Shown here one piece after another: positions 51,120-59,140 of a DNA stretch of 64,000 bases (the first letter of the stretch is position 1; the number at the start of each line of letters is the position of its first letter). The translations under genes were made by a program, and so were the position numbers. The notes under the pieces were generated by a model. That model was not told where the DNA came from. It saw only the letters and a list, made by a program, of their open reading frames with translations, and ran no database searches. The stretch covers positions 1 to 64,000 of the forward strand of contig JAFSPM010000001.1 of the NCBI GenBank assembly GCA_017442855.1, given 5' to 3'. This DNA is from Bacteroidaceae bacterium (GTDB lineage: Bacteria > Bacteroidota > Bacteroidia > Bacteroidales > Bacteroidaceae).

Positions 51120-52667
51120 ATGTTGACGAAAGTTTTTGCTGCCGCCCTACAGGGCATCGATGCTACCCTGATTACCATCGAAGTGAACAGCCTTAAAGGT
51201 TGTGGTTTTTCATTAGTGGGTCTCCCCGACTCAGCCGTAAGAGAAAGTCAGCAACGTGTGTTTGCTGCTTTTCATGTACTGGGACTCAATTTCCCCAATG
51301 CCGACATACTGGTAAACATGGCTCCTGCCGACATACGCAAGGAGGGCTCTGCCTACGACTTGCCCCTGTCGATGGGCATACTCACCTCGGTAGAGGTATT
51401 GCCACCCCAACTGTTGGATGAGTATCTGATGATGGGCGAACTGGGGCTTGACGGGAGGCTGCTGCCTATACGTGGTGCCTTGCCCATAGCCATCATGGCC
51501 CGTGAACTGGGTTTCAAGGGGATTATCCTTCCGCATCAGAACGCCCGTGAGGCGGCGGTGGTGAACAACCTCATCGTGCTGGGAGCTGAGAACCTAAGTC
51601 AGGTAGTGGATTTCTTCAAGGGCAACGAGAAGAGCATCGTGCCCACGGTGATGAATACCCGTGAGGAGTTCTACCATCATCAGCAGGAGTTTGATACCGA
51701 CTTTACCGATGTGAAAGGACAGGAGAATGTGAAACGAGCCATGGAGATAGCTGCTGCTGGCAGTCACAACCTGCTGCTTGTAGGCAGTCCCGGTAGCGGA
51801 AAATCGATGCTGGCCAAGCGATTGCCCACCATCCTACCCCCTTTGTCATTAGCCGAGAGTCTGGAGACCACCAAGATACATTCGGTGGCGGGCAAATTGA
51901 ACAAGGAAGGAGGACTCATCTATCACCGTCCGTTCAGAAATCCACACCATACGATTTCTACCGTCGCTATGACAGGTGGAGGCAGTTATCCGCTTCCGGG
52001 AGAGATTAGTCTGGCCCATAACGGCATACTCTTCCTCGACGAACTGCCCGAGTTCAGAAGAGATGTGCTGGAGGTGCTCAGACAACCGTTGGAAGACCGC
52101 CACATCAGCATCAGCAGGGTACGTAACCAAGTGGATTATCCCGCCAGCTTCATGTTTGTGGCCGCCATGAACCCTTGTCCGTGTGGTTACTATAATCATC
52201 CTACCCATCCCTGTGTTTGCTCACCGGGGCAGGTGTTGAAATACATGAGTCGGATATCGGGTCCTTTGATGGATCGCATCGACCTTCAGATCGAGGTGAC
52301 ACCCGTTCCCTTCGAGGAACTTTCTTCCCAGCGTGTCGGTGAGCCGAGCTGTGTGATACGAGAGCGTGTAATCAAGGCCCGCAAGATACAGGAAGAGCGC
52401 TATAAAGGCATCCCTCATGTGCACTGCAATGCCCAGATGACACCCAAGCTACTGCAATTGTATGCCCTGCCTGACGCTAACGGACTGATGTTGCTTCGCA
52501 CCGCCATGCAACGCCTCAACCTCAGTGCAAGGGCGTATGACCGTATCCTTAAAGTGGCCAGAACCATAGCCGACTTGGCAGGTTGCGAACAAGTGCAGAG
52601 CCAACACTTGGCAGAAGCCATTGGTTATCGTAATCTGGACAGGGAGGATTGGAGCGACAGGGGGTAA
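51120..52667 (+). CDS. comM: YifB/ComM family Mg-chelatase-like AAA+ ATPase
   Basis: This 515-residue protein has an N-terminal ChlI-like domain (about 20-160), AAA+ core with Walker A G-S-P-G-S-G-K-S-M-L-A-K (about 220) and Walker B I-L-F-L-D-E-L-P-E-F (about 303-312), a Cys-bearing N-P-C-P-C-G-Y-Y segment (about 350) and the C-terminal Mg_chelatase_C region. ComM is a helicase that extends recombination during natural transformation; whether this organism is competent is not visible. Its stop codon lies inside a strong dyad that also ends the opposing peptide genes. Confidence 0.92.
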   Translation: MLTKVFAAALQGIDATLITIEVNSLKGCGFSLVGLPDSAVRESQQRVFAAFHVLGLNFPNADILVNMAPADIRKEGSAYDLPLSMGILTSVEVLPPQLLDEYLMMGELGLDGRLLPIRGALPIAIMARELGFKGIILPHQNAREAAVVNNLIVLGAENLSQVVDFFKGNEKSIVPTVMNTREEFYHHQQEFDTDFTDVKGQENVKRAMEIAAAGSHNLLLVGSPGSGKSMLAKRLPTILPPLSLAESLETTKIHSVAGKLNKEGGLIYHRPFRNPHHTISTVAMTGGGSYPLPGEISLAHNGILFLDELPEFRRDVLEVLRQPLEDRHISISRVRNQVDYPASFMFVAAMNPCPCGYYNHPTHPCVCSPGQVLKYMSRISGPLMDRIDLQIEVTPVPFEELSSQRVGEPSCVIRERVIKARKIQEERYKGIPHVHCNAQMTPKLLQLYALPDANGLMLLRTAMQRLNLSARAYDRILKVARTIADLAGCEQVQSQHLAEAIGYRNLDREDWSDRG

Positions 52668-52690
52668 GGTATTGATACCTTACCCCCTGT
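52657..52690. terminator. Bidirectional terminator-like dyad
   Basis: A 16-bp arm (ACAGGGGGTAAGGTAT) and its complement are separated by two bases. It includes the comM stop codon and lies 38 bp after the last small peptide gene of the opposite strand. The T-tract is weak, so efficiency is uncertain. Confidence 0.65.
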
Positions 52691-52727
52691 TGTTAGAACG
52701 GCCACTTGAAGAATCTGCCTATGCAGG

Positions 52728-52961
52728 TTATTCAAAGATACTCCTGACTTTATGAGCCATCTTCTGCACTCCGTCGCTAAATATTATACCCCCAAACCAG
52801 TCGGAAAAGCTTTTTCCACCAGTCACGCTGTCGAGTTCTTCATCGGACAGTTCGATTACACCAGCCTCTACGAGTTCATCGTAGATAGCTTTCACTTCTT
52901 TCATTTTCTCTGCGAGCAGTTGCTTCTTCTGCTCAATCTGTTCGTTAGTTAAAGTTGCCAT
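52728..52961 (-). CDS. Double-glycine leader peptide, type A leader, helical core (peptide 1)
   Basis: This 77-residue precursor has a type A leader (1-49) starting M-A-T-L-T-N-E-Q-I-E-Q-K-K-Q and ending E-E-L-D-S-V-T-G-G. The pattern E-L-x-x-V-x-G-G is the recognition site of C39-peptidase ABC exporters in class II bacteriocin and some RiPP systems. The predicted core (28 residues, K-S-F-S-D-W-F-G-G-I-I-F-S-D onward) is amphipathic, without Cys. The leader is 61% or so identical to that of peptide 3. It is the last gene of the run. Function unknown: bacteriocin, signal peptide or other secreted peptide. Confidence 0.85.
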   Translation of the reverse strand: MATLTNEQIEQKKQLLAEKMKEVKAIYDELVEAGVIELSDEELDSVTGGKSFSDWFGGIIFSDGVQKMAHKVRSIFE

Positions 52962-52997
52962 AATTATTTAGCCTTTATAAATTGTTTGCTCCTTTAT

Positions 52998-53213
52998 TTA
53001 ACGCGTCTTAAAATCACATGAATGGTCAATAATTAACGTTTTAGTATTGCATGTTCCTGTTCCTCTTCCTCCGGTAGCCAGCTCGAGTTCGTCCTCGTCA
53101 AGTTCCTGCCTCATGACCACTTTTTCCTCACCGTTCTTACCAGTGATGGATACCTTCTTCACTTCGTCGTCGAGTTCTACCCTCAACACCCTTTTTTCAT
53201 TCTTGTTTTCCAT
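52998..53213 (-). CDS. Double-glycine leader peptide, type B leader, two-Cys core (peptide 2)
   Basis: This 71-residue precursor has a type B leader (1-49): M-E-N-K-N-E-K-R-V-L-R-V-E-L-D-D-E-V-K-K at the start, then V-S-I-T-G-K-N-G-E-E-K-V-V-M-R-Q-E-L and D-E-D-E-L-E-L-A-T-G-G. The core (22 residues) is R-G-T-G-T-C-N-T-K-T-L-I-I-D-H-S-C-D-F onward, with two Cys 11 apart that could form a disulfide or thioether. It is preceded by T-A-A-G-G-A-A-T-ATG, the same start context as peptide 5. Confidence 0.85.
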   Translation of the reverse strand: MENKNEKRVLRVELDDEVKKVSITGKNGEEKVVMRQELDEDELELATGGRGTGTCNTKTLIIDHSCDFKTR

Positions 53214-53251
53214 ATTCCTTATTATTGGTTAATACTGCCACAATTAAAGTT

Positions 53252-53503
53252 TTAAGATTTTACTTGGGGGTAAGGTTTGGAGTCGGGCGCACGATGCCAT
53301 TCTATTTTTGGGCGTGACCAGGGTTGATCCGGGACCTCAGGTCTATGAGGTGGATACCCACCTGCGACCTTTTCAAGGTCTTCTTCGGAGATTTCTATTA
53401 CTCCAGCCTCTACCAATTCCTTGGTCAAGGCTTTTACTTCCTCAGCCAGCTGCTTGAGCTGCTGCTTTTTCTGCTCAATTTGCTCTGCGGTTAATGTTGC
53501 CAT
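53252..53503 (-). CDS. Double-glycine leader peptide, type A leader, proline-rich core (peptide 3)
   Basis: This 83-residue precursor is started at the ATG giving M-A-T-L-T-A-E-Q-I-E-Q-K-K-Q; the upstream in-frame extension is not shared with peptide 1. The leader (1-49) ends E-E-D-L-E-K-V-A-G-G. The core (34 residues) is Pro-rich (Y-P-P-H-R-P-E-V-P-D-Q-P-W-S-R-P), with Trp, His and basic residues and no Cys, reminiscent of proline-rich antimicrobial peptides by composition only. Confidence 0.85.
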   Translation of the reverse strand: MATLTAEQIEQKKQQLKQLAEEVKALTKELVEAGVIEISEEDLEKVAGGYPPHRPEVPDQPWSRPKIEWHRAPDSKPYPQVKS

Positions 53504-53584
53504 AGTCTTTATAGTTTTAATTGTTTGACAAATTTTCGCCACATTCCCGTTCCGTCTCCCTTGAGAAACTGGCATGTTATGAGG

Positions 53585-53812
53585 CTATTTTTTCCTTGGA
53601 CATACAGGTATCCCGGCGAAATAATCGTCATACTCCAGAGGTAATCTAAATGCTTCACAAAATTGTGTACCACCAGCCACCGCGTCCAGCTCATCCTCAC
53701 TGAGCTCCTTCCTCATCACCACTTTCTCGTCGCTGTTCATGCCAGTGATGGATACCTTCTTCACATCGTCGTCGAGTTCTACCCTCAACACGCGTTTATC
53801 TTTGTTTTCCAT
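53585..53812 (-). CDS. Double-glycine leader peptide, type B leader, two-Cys core (peptide 4)
   Basis: This 75-residue precursor is started at M-E-N-K-D-K-R-V-L-R-V-E-L-D-D-D-V-K-K, matching peptides 2 and 5. The leader (1-48) has M-N-S-D-E-K-V-V-M-R-K-E-L-S-E-D and ends E-L-D-A-V-A-G-G. The core (27 residues) is T-Q-F-C-E-A-F-R-L-P-L-E-Y-D-D-Y-F onward, with Cys at core positions 4 and 23, so a near head-to-tail bridge is possible. It follows peptide 5 by 38 bp. Confidence 0.85.
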   Translation of the reverse strand: MENKDKRVLRVELDDDVKKVSITGMNSDEKVVMRKELSEDELDAVAGGTQFCEAFRLPLEYDDYFAGIPVCPRKK

Positions 53813-53850
53813 AATGATAGTAAAAGTAAGAATTGTAAAAATGCTGTTAC

Positions 53851-54153
53851 TCAATGAAACAGATCCCCTCCACCATAAGCATGAAATTGAACTGGATTTA
53901 ATTCATTATTACCTCTTTGCCACCAACCATCACTTCCACATGCTGTGCCGTGGGAGAAATCCATTGCACCTAAATCAATTTTTTCATCATCTACAGTAAA
54001 ACTAACGCCACCAGTCACCATATCCAGCTCATCCTCGTCAAGCTCCTGGCGCATAACTACTTTCTCATCGCTGTCCTTGCCAGTGATGGAAACCTTCTTC
54101 ACTTCATCGTTGAGTTCCACCCTCAACACTCGTTTTTCATTGTCCTTTTCCAT
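53851..54153 (-). CDS. Double-glycine leader peptide, type B leader, long Gly/His-rich core (peptide 5)
   Basis: This 100-residue precursor has a type B leader (1-49) starting M-E-K-D-N-E-K-R-V-L-R-V-E-L-N-D-E-V-K-K and ending D-E-L-D-M-V-T-G-G. The core (51 residues) is the longest of the set, with one Cys, two adjacent Trp (G-W-W-Q) and a Gly-rich end (Y-G-G-G-D-L-F-H). It is the first of the five in transcription order. Confidence 0.82.
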   Translation of the reverse strand: MEKDNEKRVLRVELNDEVKKVSITGKDSDEKVVMRQELDEDELDMVTGGVSFTVDDEKIDLGAMDFSHGTACGSDGWWQRGNNELNPVQFHAYGGGDLFH

Positions 54154-54232
54154 ATTCCTTAATCTTTATTGTTTATTCTGATTATTCGCTTTGCTTACGG
54201 CACGACAAAAAGAAGGGGTGCGAACATATCAA

Positions 54233-54481
54233 CTAATCCACCGATGGCCTTCGACTGCCTGAGAAAAGATTAGAAGAACAGCTCACACCCTTGTATGATG
54301 ACAATGGATAACATCCACTGCAATCAACACCAAGGGAAGAACGTTCAGGCTTTTCCAATTTCTCAAGAGAGTTGTCGAAGTTCTCGGTTTGGAAAAAGCA
54401 TAACGCTTCCAATGTCATGTCTGCGACGGATTTACCGCCACACCCTGCAAATGTAAGCATTAATTCCCGAAAAACGTTCAT
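54233..54481 (-). CDS. Small cysteine-containing protein of unknown function
   Basis: This 82-residue protein is started at M-N-V-F-R-E-L-M-L-T-F-A-G-C-G-G-K-S. Five Cys (14, 28, 54, 57, 68) include a C-S-G-C pair, and the C-terminal half is Ser-rich. It has no GG-type leader as in the five genes after it, unless A-G-C-G-G at 12-16 is a short one. I do not recognise the family. It lies between the AraC-type regulator and the peptide genes on the same strand, with 79 bp to peptide 5, so it probably belongs to the same transcript. Confidence 0.55.
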   Translation of the reverse strand: MNVFRELMLTFAGCGGKSVADMTLEALCFFQTENFDNSLEKLEKPERSSLGVDCSGCYPLSSYKGVSCSSNLFSGSRRPSVD

Positions 54482-54514
54482 TGTGAGCTGTTTTTTTGAT
54501 GGCAAAATAACTAT

Positions 54515-54544
54515 CCGCCAGGGAAACAAGAGTCTCACTGGCGG
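54515..54544. promoter_or_regulatory. Inverted repeat upstream of the peptide genes
   Basis: CCGCCAG (54515-54521) and CTGGCGG (54538-54544) face each other across 16 bases, in the 100-bp gap between the regulator gene and the small genes. A -7-like TTATTTTG (minus strand, 54503-54510) lies 4 bp beyond. The tract of A after the right arm is on the wrong side for a minus-strand terminator. A binding site for the upstream AraC-type regulator is the simplest reading. Confidence 0.5.
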
Positions 54545-54581
54545 AAAAAAAAGTCTCAAATAAGGAAAAACAGCAAAAGCG

Positions 54582-56300
54582 CTATGCAAGTACGTCTTTC
54601 TCCCTTGCTGTTTTACGGAATTCTGTAGGCGACATACCGTAGAATTCGCGGAAAAGTCGGAAGAAAGTAGAACGGCTGCCGATGCCGCTCATTTCGGAGA
54701 TGAGGCTCACGGCTTCATCGGTGGTTCTCAAAAGGCTGGCAACATATTGCAGGCGATAGCGGTTGATGAAGTCGAACACGGTTTCGCCATTAGCACATTC
54801 GCGAATTGTCTGCTCCACATATTTGTAGTTGGTGCCCAACTTCGCGGCCAGCACCTCGCGGTTCAATGTCTCATCGGTGTAGAGTTTCTCGTCCTCCATC
54901 AACCGGCACAAGCGGCGATAAAGTTGCAGGTTCGGTGAGAGTTGCTCTTCCGGCTCGGCCTGCAGTTGCTGCATCTGTCGGGCTTCCTCCTCCTCACGTT
55001 GTTGGATCTGCTTATAGAGGCTGAGGTTCTTTGCTTCCAACACCTTGTTATATATATGAGAGCGCACGAGCAGGTAGCCGATGAGCAGGATAATGACGGC
55101 AGCACTGACGAGCATGACTCGCTGGATGCGGGTCTTTACCTCCTCATCCTTCAACAGCAGTTCCTTCTCCTGCGTCTTCATCTGCTGGGCATATTTCTGC
55201 GTATCGCTGCGGCGCTCGCGCTGCACGAGGCTGTCTGCCAGTACCGTATAGCGCAACAGTTGGTTGTATGCCTCATGGCTTCTGCCCATTTTTTCCAAAC
55301 CTGAGGCATAGTTCATCAACAGGTTGGCATATTCGGTGGATATAGTGTCCTTGGTTTCCCGGTAATAGGGTTCCAGGACGCTGCAAATCCGATTGATGTT
55401 CTGGGCGTCTCCAGAGAGAATGTAATAAATCAGGATGTCCTTCTGGTGTTCTGGCAACCGGCTTGATTGGGTATTCTCAAAGGCCTGTGCACTGCTGCGG
55501 GCAGCAGCCTTGTCGCCCAACTGGTACTGACAGAGGGCCAGGAGGCTATAAACGTATGCCCGTTCCTTGTCGATATAGCCAATGGGGGCAGTGGTATATT
55601 CCTTTTCAAGACGATCTATCACCTGCACCCTCTCCTGCATGAGCTGCCCGGCACGGGCATAATCCTCTTGTTCTATGGCTATACGGGCGGCGTTGCCTAA
55701 GTAGGTGGAGAGAAAGGGGAGGGCTTGGGGTTTGCTACTCTTACGGAACATATCCAACGACCGGTCCATATAGTCGGTACCACTGCCGACCTGTATTTTC
55801 TCCATCGTTTCTCCGGCAGTAAAGTAAAACATGGCCTCTTCGCCTGTCCAGCCGTTTTCGTGGGAGATTTTGGCCCCCTCAATGGCATAGCTGATGGCAT
55901 CCTGGTAAGTCTCGGGGTTCTTTCTGTCCATAATCAGCAGCAATTGGTAGGTCTTTACGCGCTGCAGACTGTCGGCCACAGGATGCTGGTTGTCCAGTAT
56001 CTTCATGCAGTAATTCCGTGCTTTGTCAATGTCGGCCTTCGTGTCTTTTGCCAAGTGAATCTGTGCCCGCATCCAGTTGGCGAAGTTCGCGTCGGCGGCT
56101 CCTACCGTCTCGGCGGTATCGACGAGTGCGAAAGCGTGTTCCGGCTCCTGCAAAATGTACTTGCGGATATTCTCCCACGTATAAATGCTGTCGGCCTCAA
56201 TGGCCGTACCGTATCCATGCCCGTTTCCGCCCGTGCAGCCAGAGATGGTGGCCAGCACGGCAAAAAGCGATAGGATAACAATGTTTGGTTGGGTGCTCAT
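54582..56300 (-). CDS. Membrane-anchored TPR protein with C-terminal AraC-type DNA-binding domain
   Basis: This 572-residue protein has an N-terminal lipoprotein-like signal (about 8-22, I-S-G-C), a periplasmic TPR region (about 40-380), one transmembrane helix (about 390-410, V-M-L-V-S-A-A-V-I-I-L-L-I-G-Y), a coiled coil (to about 450) and two AraC helix-turn-helix motifs (about 475-565, ending F-F-R-L-F-R-E-F-Y-G-M-S-P-T-E-F-R-K). Such Bacteroidales proteins join an outside sensor to a cytosolic DNA-binding tail. Its nearest downstream genes, on the same strand, are the small peptide genes, making it their likely regulator. Confidence 0.85.
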   Translation of the reverse strand: MSTQPNIVILSLFAVLATISGCTGGNGHGYGTAIEADSIYTWENIRKYILQEPEHAFALVDTAETVGAADANFANWMRAQIHLAKDTKADIDKARNYCMKILDNQHPVADSLQRVKTYQLLLIMDRKNPETYQDAISYAIEGAKISHENGWTGEEAMFYFTAGETMEKIQVGSGTDYMDRSLDMFRKSSKPQALPFLSTYLGNAARIAIEQEDYARAGQLMQERVQVIDRLEKEYTTAPIGYIDKERAYVYSLLALCQYQLGDKAAARSSAQAFENTQSSRLPEHQKDILIYYILSGDAQNINRICSVLEPYYRETKDTISTEYANLLMNYASGLEKMGRSHEAYNQLLRYTVLADSLVQRERRSDTQKYAQQMKTQEKELLLKDEEVKTRIQRVMLVSAAVIILLIGYLLVRSHIYNKVLEAKNLSLYKQIQQREEEEARQMQQLQAEPEEQLSPNLQLYRRLCRLMEDEKLYTDETLNREVLAAKLGTNYKYVEQTIRECANGETVFDFINRYRLQYVASLLRTTDEAVSLISEMSGIGSRSTFFRLFREFYGMSPTEFRKTAREKDVLA

Positions 56301-56328
56301 TAGCGTATCGTTTTTTGAATTACGTTAA

Positions 56329-56336
56329 CAAAGGTA
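56329..56336 (-). promoter_or_regulatory. -7 promoter box TACCTTTG of the AraC/TPR regulator
   Basis: On the minus strand it reads TACCTTTG, matching TAnnTTTG, 28 bp before the start codon at 56300. Confidence 0.5.
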
Positions 56337-56387
56337 CAAATAATTCTTTATTAATGTATCGTGTATTTGTGTTTTCGCTGCTCAAAA

Positions 56388-56419
56388 TTTGTTTCTGTCT
56401 TTGGCTTGCATTATCTTTG
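56388..56419 (+). promoter_or_regulatory. Promoter of the symporter and salvage operon
   Basis: TTTG (56388-56391), a 20-bp spacer and TATCTTTG (56412-56419) form a full Bacteroidota promoter 22 bp before the symporter ATG. Confidence 0.7.
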
Positions 56420-56441
56420 TCAAATATAAACTAACTAAATA

Positions 56442-57881
56442 ATGACACCTATAATAGTAATCATTACAGTACTGGCCTACTTTGCCGTGTTGTTCGGCAT
56501 TTCCTACTGGGCTGGGCGAAAGGCTGACAATGCAGGTTTCTTCCAAGGGGGCAAGCAATCGAAATGGTATATGGTGGCGTTTGCCATGATTGGTGCCAGC
56601 ATATCGGGTGTGACCTATGTATCAGTGCCTGGCATGGTGGGTGCTTCGCAGTTTGGCTACCTGCAACTCGTTATGGGTTTTATGGCCGGACAATTGGTGA
56701 TAGCCCTAGTACTGACGCCGCTGTTCTACCGTATGAAGCTGGTGAGCGTATATCAGTTCCTGGAACAACGACTGGGCATCAGTTCGTACCATACAGGGGC
56801 TTGGTTCTTCTTTATCTCCAAGATGTTGGGTGCAGCGGTACGACTGTACTTGGTGTGTCTCACATTCCAGTTGCTTATCTTTGAGCCGTTCCACCTGCCT
56901 TTCATACTGAATGTGGCGGTGTCGATACTGATTGTATGGCTCTATACTTATAAAGGTGGTGTGAAGAGCCTCATCTGGACCGACTCACTGAAAACGCTGT
57001 GCCTTATCGTGTCGGTGGTGCTCTGCATCTGGTTTATCGCGAAAGAGTTGGGCATGGACTGGGGAGCGATGATGACGGCCATAGGCGACGACAGATACAG
57101 TCGTATATTCTTCTTTGACGATGTGGATAGCAAACAGTTTTTCTGGAAGCAGTTCCTGGCTGGTGTGTTTACACAGATTGCCATGAACGGACTTGACCAA
57201 GACATGATGCAACGTAACCTGAGTTGCCGCAACTCAAAGGAAAGTCAGATAAACATGGCGGTGAGCATGGTGTTGCAGTTTGTAGTGATATCTATCTTCC
57301 TGATGCTGGGTGCCTTGCTGTATATCTTCGTAGGTCGTCAAGGCATTGTGGTGGAGAAAAGCGATACGCTGTTTACCATTGTGGCTACAGGAGGTTATCT
57401 GCCGCTTATCGTGGGAATCCTTTTTGTGATAGGACTTACCGCTGCTGCCTATTCGGCAGCAGGTTCGGCACTGACAGCCCTGACCACCTCGTTTACGGTG
57501 GATATCTTAGGCATTAAAGGCAAGGCGGAGGACGAGGTGAAACAGACCAGACAATGGGTACATATCGGCATGGCGGTGGTGATGGGCATCAGCATTCTGG
57601 TGTTCAACCTGCTGAACAATACCAGTGTGATTGATGCGGTATATATCCTGGCCAGCTATACCTATGGTCCTATCCTGGGCATGTTTGCCTTTGGCATCCT
57701 GACCAAGTGGAAAGTGCGCGACAAGCTGATTCCTTTCGTAGCTATCCTGGCACCACTGCTTTGCTTCATTTTGGATAAAAACTCGGTGCAATGGTTCAAT
57801 GGCTACAAGTTCAGTTATGAGATATTGATATTGAATGCCATATTTACGTTCGTAGGGTTATGTTTGATTCGGAAGAGATAA
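56442..57881 (+). CDS. Sodium:solute symporter (SSS family)
   Basis: This 479-residue membrane protein has about 13 transmembrane helices. The family features are visible: [24 protein letters not shown] (first unwound helix) and the signature [15 protein letters not shown] (about 335-350). SSS members import sugars, sialic acid, amino acids or nucleosides with sodium; the substrate here is unknown, but its operon suggests a cell-wall-derived sugar. The 3' end overlaps the glycosyltransferase gene by 22 bp. Confidence 0.9.
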   Translation: MTPIIVIITVLAYFAVLFGISYWAGRKADNAGFFQGGKQSKWYMVAFAMIGASISGVTYVSVPGMVGASQFGYLQLVMGFMAGQLVIALVLTPLFYRMKLVSVYQFLEQRLGISSYHTGAWFFFISKMLGAAVRLYLVCLTFQLLIFEPFHLPFILNVAVSILIVWLYTYKGGVKSLIWTDSLKTLCLIVSVVLCIWFIAKELGMDWGAMMTAIGDDRYSRIFFFDDVDSKQFFWKQFLAGVFTQIAMNGLDQDMMQRNLSCRNSKESQINMAVSMVLQFVVISIFLMLGALLYIFVGRQGIVVEKSDTLFTIVATGGYLPLIVGILFVIGLTAAAYSAAGSALTALTTSFTVDILGIKGKAEDEVKQTRQWVHIGMAVVMGISILVFNLLNNTSVIDAVYILASYTYGPILGMFAFGILTKWKVRDKLIPFVAILAPLLCFILDKNSVQWFNGYKFSYEILILNAIFTFVGLCLIRKR

Positions 57882-59140
57882 AGAAGTTAGCAAAAGAAGC
57901 AACAGGAGAGACTACCTTGCTGTATATCAAGGATACCGAGGTGGTATGGGGGTATCTTGCTCAGGAGCGCATGAAGCAGGTGATGGAGGCTACGGGTGCC
58001 GCTATGGTGTATGCCGACAGGTATGTCATCAAGAACGGGCAACGGGAACAAGCTCCTGTCATAGACTATCAGATGGGGTCGCTGCGTGACGACTTCGACT
58101 TTGGTGCTGTGGTGATGGTTCGTACCGCTGCCCTGAAAGAAGCGGCAAGCCGTATGAAAGCCAGCTATCACTTTGCCGGGTTCTATGACCTGAGACTGAA
58201 ACTATCGCAGCGATATGAGTTCGTGCATATCAACGAATATCTCTATACGGAGCAGGAAAAGGATTTGCGACTGAGCGGACAGAAGCAGTTTGACTATGTG
58301 GACCCCCGTAACAGAGAACGACAGATAGAGATGGAACAGGCTTGTACGGAACACCTGAAAGAGATAGGCGGATACCTGGCTCCTCAATTCAAAAGTGTGG
58401 ATTTCAACCAAGCAGCATTTGAGGTGGAGGCATCGGTGATTATCCCTGTCAAGAACCGTGTGAAGACCATTAAGGATGCCATCAACTCTGTGCTGAGCCA
58501 AGTAGCTGACTTCCCTTTCAACGTGATTGTGGTAGATAACCATTCTACCGACGGGACAACAGAGGTTATTGCTCAGCTGGCAGCAGACGAAAGGGTGATT
58601 CACGTAATCCCTGAGCGTACCGATTTAGGCATTGGTGGTTGCTGGAACATGGGCATTCATCATCCCCAATGCGGTAAGTTTGCTATCCAGTTAGACAGCG
58701 ATGACCTCTACAGCGACGAGCATACTCTCAGCAAGATGGTAAATGCTTTCTACGAGCAACAATGTGCGATGGTGATAGGCACTTATCGAATGACGGACTT
58801 CGACCTGAACACCTTGCCTCCTGGCATTATTGACCATAAGGAGTGGACGCCTGAAAACGGACGAAACAATGCCTTGCGCATCAATGGCTTGGGGGCACCG
58901 AGGGCATTCTTCACTCCTATCATTAGACAGATTGGCTTTCCTAATACGAGTTATGGGGAGGACTATGCCGTGGGACTTGCCATCAGCAGGCACTATCAGA
59001 TTGGGCGTGTGTATGATGTGGTGTACCTGTGTCGCAGGTGGAGTGGCAATTCGGATGCGGCATTAAACGTCTTCCAAGTGAATGCCAATAATCTTTATAA
59101 GGATCGGATAAGAACATGGGAACTCAAGGCAAGGATATAA
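57860..59140 (+). CDS. Family 2 glycosyltransferase with an extra N-terminal domain
   Basis: This 426-residue protein carries its GT2 domain only from about 190: [14 protein letters not shown], then [10 protein letters not shown] and the D-x-D-like L-D-S-D-D (about 275). Residues 1-185 form a separate domain that also resembles a degraded glycosyltransferase (Y-A-D-R-Y-V-I near 51 and [10 protein letters not shown] near 79). It has no membrane segments. It overlaps both neighbours, so it is strongly operon-bound; acceptor unknown. Confidence 0.83.
   Translation: MFDSEEIKKLAKEATGETTLLYIKDTEVVWGYLAQERMKQVMEATGAAMVYADRYVIKNGQREQAPVIDYQMGSLRDDFDFGAVVMVRTAALKEAASRMKASYHFAGFYDLRLKLSQRYEFVHINEYLYTEQEKDLRLSGQKQFDYVDPRNRERQIEMEQACTEHLKEIGGYLAPQFKSVDFNQAAFEVEASVIIPVKNRVKTIKDAINSVLSQVADFPFNVIVVDNHSTDGTTEVIAQLAADERVIHVIPERTDLGIGGCWNMGIHHPQCGKFAIQLDSDDLYSDEHTLSKMVNAFYEQQCAMVIGTYRMTDFDLNTLPPGIIDHKEWTPENGRNNALRINGLGAPRAFFTPIIRQIGFPNTSYGEDYAVGLAISRHYQIGRVYDVVYLCRRWSGNSDAALNVFQVNANNLYKDRIRTWELKARI

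Noticed and set aside
54515..54560. Rho-independent terminator between the regulator and the peptide genes
   Set aside because: The hairpin is present, but the T-tract precedes it on the minus strand, so it cannot work as a standard terminator for those genes.
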